Source of the DNA: Anaerolineae bacterium
GTDB taxonomy: Bacteria; Chloroflexota; Anaerolineae; Caldilineales; Caldilineaceae
Assembly (NCBI GenBank): GCA_030432295.1
Contig: JAUIHI010000004.1
Span: forward strand, 209,706-273,705
Direction: 5' to 3'
Length of the DNA: 64,000 bases
The position numbers and the translations under genes were made by a program. Below the pieces are notes generated by a model. That model was given only the letters and a program-made list of their open reading frames with translations. It did no database searches and was not told the DNA's origin. This document shows positions 55,426 through 64,000 of the stretch, in pieces. How positions within the stretch are numbered: position 1 is the first letter of the stretch; every line of letters starts with the position of its first letter.

Positions 55426-55443
55426 GTGATTGATATACAGCGG

Positions 55444-55473
55444 TTGACCCTACTACCTTTGGCAGTATACAAT
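55444..55473 (+). promoter_or_regulatory. candidate promoter of the DinB-ankyrin gene
   Basis: TTGACC (55444-55449) with TATACA at 16 bp (55466-55471) or TACAAT at 18 bp (55468-55473). The leader to ATG 55518 would be about 40 nt. Confidence 0.5.
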
Positions 55474-55517
55474 GGGCTTAGCGAGATGAAAAGTCCCCAC
55501 CACAGCGAGGCAACCCA

Positions 55518-56912
55518 ATGACCCTCTCCCAATTGACCCAATCCGTCGAACACCTGGCCGCGGCCTCCGTCCATTTGACTGATGCCGAACTGGCCAGCGG
55601 CGCATTTGCGTGGGGCGATTACGGCGGCGTGCGTATGGCCTTACTCGGCACAGCCCAGGATTTAGACGCGCTGGCCGCCTCTCTCCACGTCCAACGGGCA
55701 GCGGCTGGCAACCCACCCACCCGCGTCCATCGGCTGTTGGCCCACCACCGGTCCGCCTACCGGGATTTGCAGGGACTGCTGGAAGGCATCGAACCGGCAG
55801 AACTCACCCGCGCTCCTGCCCAGGGCGAGTGGTCTGTGATGGAAGCCTTCAGCCACATTGACAGCGCTGAGCGGAATTTCTTTATCTCCATTTTGGCCGG
55901 GTTGGACGCGCAGGTGCAGGGCACAGCCGCGGCTATGCCCCCCCGCGAGCAGCGGGCCGGGATTCTGGCAGAAGCGAACCCAGCGCCAACCGCGCACGCA
56001 GACCCGGCAGAGCGGTTGGCGGCCTACGCCCGGCTCCACTTTCTGGTCGAGGAAAAACTGGCCGGGCTGAGTGACGCGCAATTGGAGGCCCGTTCGCCCT
56101 TCTGGGAGCCGGAGCAGTCTTCGGTCGCCTTCCGAATTGGGCGCTTCACAGCGCATCTGCGCGAGCACACTGTGCAGGCAGAAAAGGCCCTGCTGGCATT
56201 GGGCCACATCCCCGGCGAGGCCCGGCTGCATATCCGCACACTCTACAGAGCGCTGGCGCGTGTGGAAGGCGCGCTGATAGGCGCTGCGGATTTGACGGCT
56301 GAATGCACTGGCTTGGCGGAGACGGTCGGTGGGCGGGCGGGGGCTGCGGTTGAGGCTGTGGCCGACAGCGCCGCTCTGATCGACGCCATCCGCGCCGGGA
56401 ACGCTGAGGGGGTAGACGCTCTTCTGGCCAAGAACCCACTACTGGCCGACGCCAGCGACGCCAACCAGCAGTCGGCGGTGATGGTAGCGGCCTATGCCCA
56501 TCAGTTTGCCATCGCACAAATGCTGCACAAGGCCAGCGCTGAGCTGGACATCTTCTCTGCCGCAGCTATCGGCTATCTGCCCGAAGTAGAGGAGTATTAC
56601 GACTGGAACCCGGCCACAATTGATTGGTACGCCAAAGACGGCTTTACGCCCCTACAACTGGCCTGCTACTTTGGCCAGGCCGAAGTAGCTCTCTGGCTGA
56701 TTGAAAAGGGTGCAAACATCCACGCCGTGAGCAAAAATGGGGCCACATTGCAGGCGATTCACGCCGGGGTGGCGGGGCGGAACCCAACGATTGTACGGGC
56801 GCTGCTCGATGCCGGTGCCGATTTGAACGCGCAACAGGCAGGTGGATTCACCCCGTTGATGGCCGCGGAGCAGAACGGGGATGGAGAGATTGCGGCGATG
56901 TTGCAGGGCTGA
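55518..56912 (+). CDS. DinB-like domain protein fused to ankyrin repeats
   Basis: 464-aa cytoplasmic protein. Residues about 50-235 form a DinB/YfiT-like four-helix metal-binding domain (WSVMEAFSHIDSAERNF, later FTAHLREHTVQAEKALL), in which the His residues would bind metal. Residues about 290-464 are ankyrin repeats (FTPLQLACYFGQAEVALWLI, then GGFTPLMAAEQNGDGEIAAML), a protein-binding scaffold. DinB-type proteins include thiol-dependent transferases, so the ankyrin part may recruit a partner. ATG 55518 has GCGAGG 7 nt upstream. It is a single-gene unit. Confidence 0.85.
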   Translation: MTLSQLTQSVEHLAAASVHLTDAELASGAFAWGDYGGVRMALLGTAQDLDALAASLHVQRAAAGNPPTRVHRLLAHHRSAYRDLQGLLEGIEPAELTRAPAQGEWSVMEAFSHIDSAERNFFISILAGLDAQVQGTAAAMPPREQRAGILAEANPAPTAHADPAERLAAYARLHFLVEEKLAGLSDAQLEARSPFWEPEQSSVAFRIGRFTAHLREHTVQAEKALLALGHIPGEARLHIRTLYRALARVEGALIGAADLTAECTGLAETVGGRAGAAVEAVADSAALIDAIRAGNAEGVDALLAKNPLLADASDANQQSAVMVAAYAHQFAIAQMLHKASAELDIFSAAAIGYLPEVEEYYDWNPATIDWYAKDGFTPLQLACYFGQAEVALWLIEKGANIHAVSKNGATLQAIHAGVAGRNPTIVRALLDAGADLNAQQAGGFTPLMAAEQNGDGEIAAMLQG

Positions 56913-57050
56913 ACCTCTCCCTTCTATCCCCGGCAATATCTCACCAGCAATTTCTATTGTGATACCCGATGGCTATGCGTTTCGCACCCATTTATCAAAA
57001 TCTGTACTGATCAGCAGGATGATTAAACAAAAAATGGGACGCTGATTCAC

Positions 57051-57104
57051 GCAGATAAACGCTGATCCAGAGGCAAAAATCTGCGTTTTTCAGCGTTTAT
57101 CTGC
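57051..57104. repeat. CGCAGATAAACGCTGA palindrome
   Basis: GCAGATAAACGCTGA (57051-57065) and its perfect complement (57090-57104). The extension GCGTCCAAC past 57104 encodes the C terminus and stop of the adenosine deaminase gene (57097). A related imperfect copy is at 60432-60492. Nothing else is seen in 56913-57096. Confidence 0.8.
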
Positions 57105-58200
57105 GTCCAACTTTTTCACCATCAGTCTGATCACCACACCATTTATCAAAATCAGCCAAAAGTGCGCGCTTCAGGCCCGGCTCCGCATAGGAAGCCAGGA
57201 ATGCGTTGCGGGCAATGCGGATCAGATTGGCCTTGTTGTAGCCAAAAGTATCCGACAGCAGACGGTACTCATCCAGCAGGCTGGTGTTGAAAAGGGGCGG
57301 GTCGTCGCTGTTGATCGTGACAAACAGCCCCATCCGGTCCAGATGGGGGAAGGGGTGCTGCTCGGCGCTGGAATAGACGCCCAGGCAAACATTACTGTAG
57401 GGGTTGATTTCCAGGGGAATCTGCCGCTCTTGCAGATGCAGGAGCAGGGCCGGGTCTTCCAGTGCCCGCACCCCGTGACCGATACGCTCCGCGCCCAACG
57501 CGTTCAGCGCCCCCCACACGCTGGCCGGGCCTTCCATCTCCCCGGCGTGGGGCAGGGAGTGCAGACCCGCCGCTTTGGCCTTTGTAAAGGCGTGGGCAAA
57601 GGGTTCCGGTGGCGCGCCCACTTCGTTTCCCCCCAGACCAAAGCCGATGACACCGTACTCCATCCCATAGAGCGCCTGGGCCAGGGTCGTATCCGCCGGA
57701 AAAGGGTCATAGGGCCTGCCCGGCTTCAGGCTGACATTGCGGGGAATGTCCACCACCCAGCGCATCTCCACGCCAAAATCCCGACGTGCCCGTTGCCGCC
57801 CATCCTCCAGCCCCGCAAAAATCTCTTCAATCGAAATCTCTTTGCCCTGCAAATGGGTGTGGGTGAAGGTCGTAATCGTACATTCCCGGTAGCGGATGCC
57901 CTGGGCCGCCATATCCTCGCCGTTGCGATAGGCGATGGTGGAGAAATCCTCGCCGGTGCGCAACAACTCCTGAATCGCACAGAAAATATCGACGAAGTGG
58001 TCGAAATCCCGAAAGACAAACCAGCGCCGCAGGGACTCCTCATCCTGGGCGGGCAGGCTGTCCAGTCGCCCGTGGACCGCGGCCAGTTCCAGCACAGTGG
58101 CCGGCTGGATGGCTCCTTCCAAATGGATGTGGAGTTCGGCTTTGGGCAGGGCACGCAGGAAGTCAGTGATTGAGGGCAGGCTGACGGCGGCAGGTGGCAT
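57097..58200 (-). CDS. adenosine deaminase family protein
   Basis: 367-aa zinc hydrolase converting adenosine (or adenine) to the 6-oxo purine. AELHIHLEGA carries the two zinc His ligands. HAGEMEGPASVWGAL gives the next His and catalytic Glu, ERIGHGV the catalytic His, and INSDDPPLFNT the Asp pair. ATG 58200 begins a normal family N terminus; the open frame extends far upstream to 59466, but that part is the antisense of the metallopeptidase gene. The final residues GEKVGRR are encoded in a palindromic repeat. Divergent from the metallopeptidase gene with almost no gap. Confidence 0.92.
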   Translation of the reverse strand: MPPAAVSLPSITDFLRALPKAELHIHLEGAIQPATVLELAAVHGRLDSLPAQDEESLRRWFVFRDFDHFVDIFCAIQELLRTGEDFSTIAYRNGEDMAAQGIRYRECTITTFTHTHLQGKEISIEEIFAGLEDGRQRARRDFGVEMRWVVDIPRNVSLKPGRPYDPFPADTTLAQALYGMEYGVIGFGLGGNEVGAPPEPFAHAFTKAKAAGLHSLPHAGEMEGPASVWGALNALGAERIGHGVRALEDPALLLHLQERQIPLEINPYSNVCLGVYSSAEQHPFPHLDRMGLFVTINSDDPPLFNTSLLDEYRLLSDTFGYNKANLIRIARNAFLASYAEPGLKRALLADFDKWCGDQTDGEKVGRR

Positions 58201-59628
58201 TTGTGGTATACTTTCGCAGCTAGTGATTGGCTCGATACAGACGTTATACCATTCCGCCCGACAGGGGTCAATTTGTCTTCCAAAGCGTCCGAACGCCTCT
58301 CCTATATTGTTCGCTGGACAGGCCACATCCCCCAATCTGTGCTCACCCTGCGGTTGTTGACCGACCGGTTGCCCTCCGCGCGCGCCTTTCTCTCGCTGCT
58401 GGTTACGCTTAGCATTACCCTCAGCTTTGTGGGTGGAAGCGCAGCCAGCGACGGCCAGGCCCGCTTCCAGACTATCGGCGCGCTGGTAGGCAGCCGGGCC
58501 TTTAGTCTGGTCGGCTGGGAATGGCAGGCGCTGGGCGAGAAGATCCAAAGCTGGCGGTCTGGGGTGGGCGCGGGGCTGACCACCGAGCAGGAACGAGCGG
58601 TGGTGTTGGGCTATATCGAAGGGATGCGCCGGGTGCGCACGGCCCAGGAACGGGTCAACCGGCTGGTGAGTTTGGATGCTGCCCCGGATGAACTGGCCCA
58701 GGCCCGCAGCGATCTGGCCGATCTGCGCCAGAGGCAAGCAGGCCGTCGCCCCCTGGCCGAGGCGGTGATCCAGCGCCAGGTGGGGCAGATGCTCATCGAC
58801 ACCGGTCTGGGCATCAATGGCGCGCCTGTGCCGCCGGTCAACTTCACATTTACTGAGCCGCCCCAAATCCTCATCATCAGCCCCCGCCAGGAGATTCGTA
58901 ACGTCTACGCCCGGATGCTGGTCCCGGACATCGACAGCGCGGAGGCGGGCCAAAAAGAGGGGGCCATCGCAGCCCAGACCGATTACTCCGCCTACATCAC
59001 AAAAATCGGCGGGCTGGGGGCCTACCCCACAATGGTGGTGGAGAGCACAAACATCGAATGGCTGGTCTCCACAGTGGCCCACGAATGGGTGCACAACTAT
59101 CTGACCCTTTTCCCCCTGGGCATGCGCTTTGGCAGCAGCCCGGAACTGACGACCCTCAACGAAACTGTGGCCGATATTGTGGGCGACGAAATCGGGCGGC
59201 GGGTGCTGCTCCACTTCTACCCGGAATTTGCGCCCAGACCCATCCGCCAAGCCCAGACCCAGACAGCCCCCACCCCTGCCGAGCCGGAAGACCCATCGGT
59301 CTTCGACTTCAACCGGGAGATGGGCAAGACCCGACGACAGGTGGACGAACTGCTGGCAAATGGCGATTATCTGGCCGCCGAGCAATATATGGAGAGCCAG
59401 CGCCAGGTCTTTGTGGAGAACGGCTATCACCTGCGGGTGCTGAACCAGGCCTACTTCGCCTTTCACGGCAGCTACGCCACCGGCGGGGCCAGTTCCAGTC
59501 CCATCGGCGCGCAGTTGCAGGAGCTACAACGAAAAACCCCGGACGACATTGCCGGATTCCTGCATACCGTGCGCTGGTTCACCAGCGCGGCGGATTTGGC
59601 GCGGGTGCTGGAGATGGCAAAGCCATGA
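58201..59628 (+). CDS. membrane-associated HExxH metallopeptidase-like protein
   Basis: Up to 475 aa. A hydrophobic segment near residues 62-80 (AFLSLLVTLSITLSFVGG) anchors or exports the protein. The body contains HEWVHNYL near residue 294 (HExxH zinc site) and NETVADIVGDEIG near 320, whose Glu could be the third zinc ligand as in gluzincins. I do not recognise the family further. The start is uncertain: TTG 58201 touches the divergent adenosine deaminase start, and TTG near 58273 is an alternative. Its stop overlaps the sfsA start by 4 nt (ATGA), so the two are co-translated. Confidence 0.75.
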   Translation: MWYTFAASDWLDTDVIPFRPTGVNLSSKASERLSYIVRWTGHIPQSVLTLRLLTDRLPSARAFLSLLVTLSITLSFVGGSAASDGQARFQTIGALVGSRAFSLVGWEWQALGEKIQSWRSGVGAGLTTEQERAVVLGYIEGMRRVRTAQERVNRLVSLDAAPDELAQARSDLADLRQRQAGRRPLAEAVIQRQVGQMLIDTGLGINGAPVPPVNFTFTEPPQILIISPRQEIRNVYARMLVPDIDSAEAGQKEGAIAAQTDYSAYITKIGGLGAYPTMVVESTNIEWLVSTVAHEWVHNYLTLFPLGMRFGSSPELTTLNETVADIVGDEIGRRVLLHFYPEFAPRPIRQAQTQTAPTPAEPEDPSVFDFNREMGKTRRQVDELLANGDYLAAEQYMESQRQVFVENGYHLRVLNQAYFAFHGSYATGGASSSPIGAQLQELQRKTPDDIAGFLHTVRWFTSAADLARVLEMAKP

Positions 59629-60425
59629 ACATCCCCTTCCTCGTCGAACCGGCTACCTTTCTGGAACGCCCCAACCGCTTTGTCATCCACGCCCGGCTGC
59701 ACAGCAGCGGCGAAGAGGTGCGCGCCCACTGCCCCAATCCGGGGCGAATGCACGAACTGATGATCCCCGGCGCGACGGTCTATATTGACAAAGCTGGCGA
59801 TCCAAAGCGGCGCACACCCTACACCCTGCGCTTTATCGAACACCCGGCCAACGGCCAACTGATCAGCCTCAACACCCAACTGCCCAACGACCTCTTTGCC
59901 GAAGGACTGGCCGACGGCTTCTTTGCCCCTTTTACCGACTACACGAATCACCAACGCGAGGTCACTCTGCCGCCACCCGCATCGGCCGCAGAAAAATCAG
60001 CGGCAATCCATCCAAATCACAAAAATCTGCGTCCAGCCAAAGGGGTGACCAGCCGCATCGACTTTCGTCTATCCGCGGCGGATGGCCGGGTTTGCTGGGT
60101 AGAGACAAAATCGGCTACCCTAGTATACGAGGACGGACGGGCCTACTTTCCCGACGCGCCCACCGAGCGCGGCCGCCGCCACGTGGAGGAGTTGGCGTAT
60201 TTGGCCGCGACCGGCGTGCGGGCAGCGGCGCTGCGGACAGCGGTCGTCTTTATCATTCAGCGGCCCGACGCCATTTCGATTGCGCCCAATCGGGAGACCG
60301 ACCCGGCCTTTGCCGACGCCCTGGCCCAGGCCCAGGAACAGGGCGTGGAACTCTACGCCTACACCTGCGGCGTCACCACCAGCCGGGTCTGGCTGGAACG
60401 GGAAGTGCCGGTGGTAGTAGGTTGA
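59625..60425 (+). CDS. sfsA: SfsA family DNA/RNA-nuclease-like protein
   Basis: 266-aa SfsA-family protein. Core motifs are RPNRFVIHARL, HCPNPGRMHEL, SRIDFRLSA, CWVETKSATL, PDAPTERGRRHVEEL and YAYTCGV, of which the D-E-K set suggests a PD-(D/E)XK-like nuclease fold. E. coli SfsA was linked to sugar fermentation control; the biochemical role remains unclear. Between the N-terminal OB-like part and SRIDF there is an insertion of about 25 residues (nt 59976-60053), which includes CAAAAATCTGCGTCCAGCC, close to intergenic repeats near 57072 and 60480. It overlaps the metallopeptidase gene by 4 nt. Confidence 0.88.
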   Translation: MNIPFLVEPATFLERPNRFVIHARLHSSGEEVRAHCPNPGRMHELMIPGATVYIDKAGDPKRRTPYTLRFIEHPANGQLISLNTQLPNDLFAEGLADGFFAPFTDYTNHQREVTLPPPASAAEKSAAIHPNHKNLRPAKGVTSRIDFRLSAADGRVCWVETKSATLVYEDGRAYFPDAPTERGRRHVEELAYLAATGVRAAALRTAVVFIIQRPDAISIAPNRETDPAFADALAQAQEQGVELYAYTCGVTTSRVWLEREVPVVVG

Positions 60426-60431
60426 GAATTT

Positions 60432-60492
60432 GGGACGCAGATGAACGCAGAAAACGCAGATTTTCACCTCTGGATCAGCGTAAATCAGCGTC
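60432..60492. repeat. imperfect GGACGCAGAT palindrome
   Basis: GGACGCAGATGAACGC and GCGTAAATCAGCGTCC pair in 12 of 16 positions. This belongs to the family at 57051; further ATCAGCG fragments continue to about 60560, filling the gap between sfsA and the AAA gene. Confidence 0.6.
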
Positions 60493-60575
60493 CAGCCTTT
60501 TCCGCTATCACCTGACCAGCACAGAAATCCGTTTTTATCAGTGTCCATCAGCGTTCATCAGTGGCTATTTTCTGC

Positions 60576-62063
<1,488 letters not shown>

Positions 62064-62149
62064 GGAAGGTCGAGTGGGCAGGGGAGGTATTGGGTATTGG
62101 ATACTCCAAGTCAATTCCACTTTTACAACAGGATATTCTAAACTCAACG

Positions 62150-63992
62150 TTCGGTGAAATTGGACAGGAAAAGAGAGAATATTGATACTCGTCAGATATG
62201 ACAAAAATAGACGAGAAGGCACCAAGAATAGAACGGGTAGATGACATACCAGTCATCTATGGATTGCTAGAGCGAATGGGCATCCAAATTATCACAGATG
62301 GAGCCATCACGCCCCACGGGAACTGGACAGGAATCAGTCCGGGATGGGTGGTCACCTTGTAGTTGACCCATATTCTGAGCGAGAAAAATCACCTGATGGA
62401 ACCGGTGCAACAGTGGGTAAGCCGCCATCTGATAATATTGACCCGACTGAGCGGTCAGCCAGTACGGGCGTTGGACTTTGCAGACGATAAGCTGGCTATT
62501 TGCCTGCGAGAACTGAGCGGAGCCGGGATTTGGCAAGCCATCGAAAACCAGTTAGGCATGCGACTGATTCGGGTCTATGACCTGAGAACCAACGTTCTGA
62601 GACTGGATGCAACCGTGGGCACAGTCAACCACAACCCGGAAAATGGCAGCCTGTTTCAGGTAGGCAAAGCCAAAAACGGACTGTACGAGACCCAGTTCAA
62701 ACTGATGATGGCCAGCCTGGACCCCCTGGGACTGCCCCTGGTGGTGGATGTGAAGCCAGGCCACCAGGCTGACGACCCGCTCTACATTCCCAGCTACCAG
62801 CGGGCCAAGCAGATAGTAGAGCACGACGGCATCCTGGTGGTAGGCGACAGCAAAATGAGTGCCTTGACGACCCGGGCCACGATTGTGGCGGGGCAGGACA
62901 GCTATCTGGTGCCCCTGGCCGACAAGAAAGACGAACCCCACCTGCTTGCCCAGGAACTGGCGGCCTGGCAGGAACGCAAGGCAGAGGCAATACCCATCTT
63001 CCGACCCGAAGATATGCCTGCTGACGGCGGGAAGCCGGAGCCAGAACTGGCGATTGCCCGGGGCTTCGAGGTGACACGTACCCGTAGCGTGTGGTTGGAT
63101 GGGGTAGAAATCACCTGGGCGGAACGGCTGCTGGTCGTCCAGTCCTACAGCTATAGGCAGAGCATCCTGGCCGGGTTGCGCCAACGGCTGGAGAAAGCAG
63201 AGGCCGCCTTCCTGGCCCTGACTCCTCCTCGTCAGCGGGGCAAGAAACAGATAATCCAGGAGGCCAAACTGCTCTCTGCCATTGCACAGATCGAAAAGAA
63301 GTACCGGGTGCAAGGGTTTTTCCACTACGACTATCAAGCCGAGACGACTGAGCGGCAGGTGCGTGGCTACAAAGAGACAGATGCCCGTGTGGAATGCCAG
63401 GTGCGCTATCAATTGACCGTCAGTCGCCAGCAAGAGGCCATCGAAAAGGCAGAATGGGAGGCTGGCTGGCGCATCTATGCCACCAATGAAATCAGCCAAC
63501 GGCTTTCTCTGCCCCAGGCTGTAGCCGTTTACCGGGACCAGATTATTGAAGAAAACGTTTTTCGCCGCCTGCACGGCAAAATGCTCTCCATCACCCCTCT
63601 CTATGTCCAACGAGAGGATCATGCCCAAGGGTTGGTCCACCTTCTCACCCTGGCGGCCAGACTTTTGGCCTTGGGTGATTATCTGGCCCGGGAAGCTCTG
63701 GCCACACTGGGCGAAGAACTGACCGATGTCTATGCTGGCAACCCCAATCGGGGCACTACACGACCTACCAGTGAGCGCATGTTCAAGGCCTGTGACGGGA
63801 TTGACCTGGTCATTTTCCCTAAAGATGGCCGCACATCCACCTTTTTGACCGGCTTGAGGCCGGTTCATCAACGCATTCTGGCTCTACTTGGCTTACATTC
63901 AGATACCTTTGCCACCCTGCAATCTGCCTGAACAAGGGAGTACCCTATCTTATGCACATATTCACCTGATTTTCTGCTTGACGTCACCCAAT
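62150..63992 (+). mobile_element. IS1634-like insertion sequence, ends tentative
   Basis: Contains the transposase pseudogene. Candidate terminal repeats are TTCGGTGAAATTGGACAGG (from 62150) and, on the complement, TTGGGTGACGTCAAGCAG (ending about 63992), which align imperfectly over about 25 nt. No target duplication could be confirmed because the right flank is cut off by the window end. Confidence 0.45.
62198..63931 (+). pseudogene. IS1634 family (IS4-like DDE) transposase with an in-frame TAG
   Basis: Reading from ATG 62198 gives IPVIYGLLERMGIQIITDG and SPGWVVTL, then TAG at 62360-62362. The same frame continues at once with LTHILSEKNHLMEPVQQWV and on for 522 codons. One base change (TAG from TGG) would restore Trp and a normal 577-aa IS1634-type transposase. 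The catalytic core looks intact: Asp in RLDATVGTV, Asp in VVGDSKMSA, and Glu in YRDQIIEENVFRRLHGK. Other genes here use TAG as a real stop (for example the EAD genes), so recoding is unlikely. Probably recently inactivated. Confidence 0.85.
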
Positions 63993-64000
63993 TTGGTTGC

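Noticed and set aside
58201-59466. N-terminal extension of the adenosine deaminase frame
   Set aside because: The extra 420 residues lie antisense to the HExxH gene; the deaminase has a normal family start at ATG 58200.
62198-63931. TAG used as a sense codon in this organism
   Set aside because: Several intact genes in the window end with TAG (for example the stops at 10-12 and 1270-1272), so this in-frame TAG is better read as a mutation.

Overview
The window reads as about 64 kb of a GC-rich bacterial chromosome. I infer a member of the Chloroflexota (Anaerolineae/Caldilineae type) from the mix of large secreted beta-propeller and DUF11 proteins ending in YLPxxxR-like tails, effector-associated-domain (EAD) conflict genes, a Ycf46-type AAA protein, many sulfatases and abundant short palindromic repeats. 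This rests on gene content only; there is no rRNA or marker gene tree behind it. I saw no tRNA, rRNA or CRISPR array.

Layout. 0-2.5 kb: a minus-strand two-gene EAD1-trypsin plus P-loop ATPase operon with its own sigma70-like promoter. 2.5-8.8 kb: a minus-strand run NYN protein, HD phosphohydrolase, membrane sulfatase, YceI lipoprotein, ATP-grasp enzyme and an N-terminal half of polyphosphate kinase. 9.0-10.5 kb: a sulfatase, divergent from secD-secF (10.8-13.2 kb), which has a near-consensus promoter and a strong terminator. 13.4-20.7 kb: zinc alcohol dehydrogenase, metH, a D-Ala-D-Ala carboxypeptidase and a trans-3-hydroxyproline dehydratase-like enzyme. 20.9-38.7 kb: DUF6807 protein, a SARP-type regulator, a second NB-ARC ATPase, three large secreted proteins (FG-GAP/metzincin protease, BNR propeller, DUF11/Calx-beta) and an uncharacterised 450-aa protein that also has a decayed duplicate. 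38.7-46.5 kb: a catabolic-looking cluster (enolase superfamily, sulfatase, SAF oxidoreductase, DUF2264, 2-hydroxyacid dehydrogenase, SDR). 46.7-50 kb: DsbA-like, a DsbB-cytochrome c fusion, an anchored surface protein and pth. 50.1-62 kb: mfd, an MFS transporter, a DinB-ankyrin fusion, adenosine deaminase, a membrane metallopeptidase, sfsA and a Ycf46-like AAA ATPase. 62.2-63.9 kb: an IS1634-like transposase broken by one in-frame TAG.

The most notable regulatory signal is a pair of identical promoter architectures just downstream of the SARP regulator: GGAAGCG heptamers repeated with an 11-bp period, followed after exactly 9 nt by a -10-like hexamer. One lies before the NB-ARC gene and one before the secreted metalloprotease. 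This is the layout known for SARP operators in Streptomyces, so the regulator, the ATPase and the secreted protease probably form a local regulon.

The second theme is repeats. The window is full of perfect or near-perfect palindromes (33-34 bp hairpins, 24-bp-arm palindromes, and larger TIR-bounded MITE-like elements). Many sit at gene 3' ends and supply the last codons and stop (HD gene, SAF oxidoreductase, SDR, MFS, adenosine deaminase). Some lie inside reading frames (D-Ala-D-Ala carboxypeptidase N terminus, the 450-aa protein, Mfd, probably SfsA).
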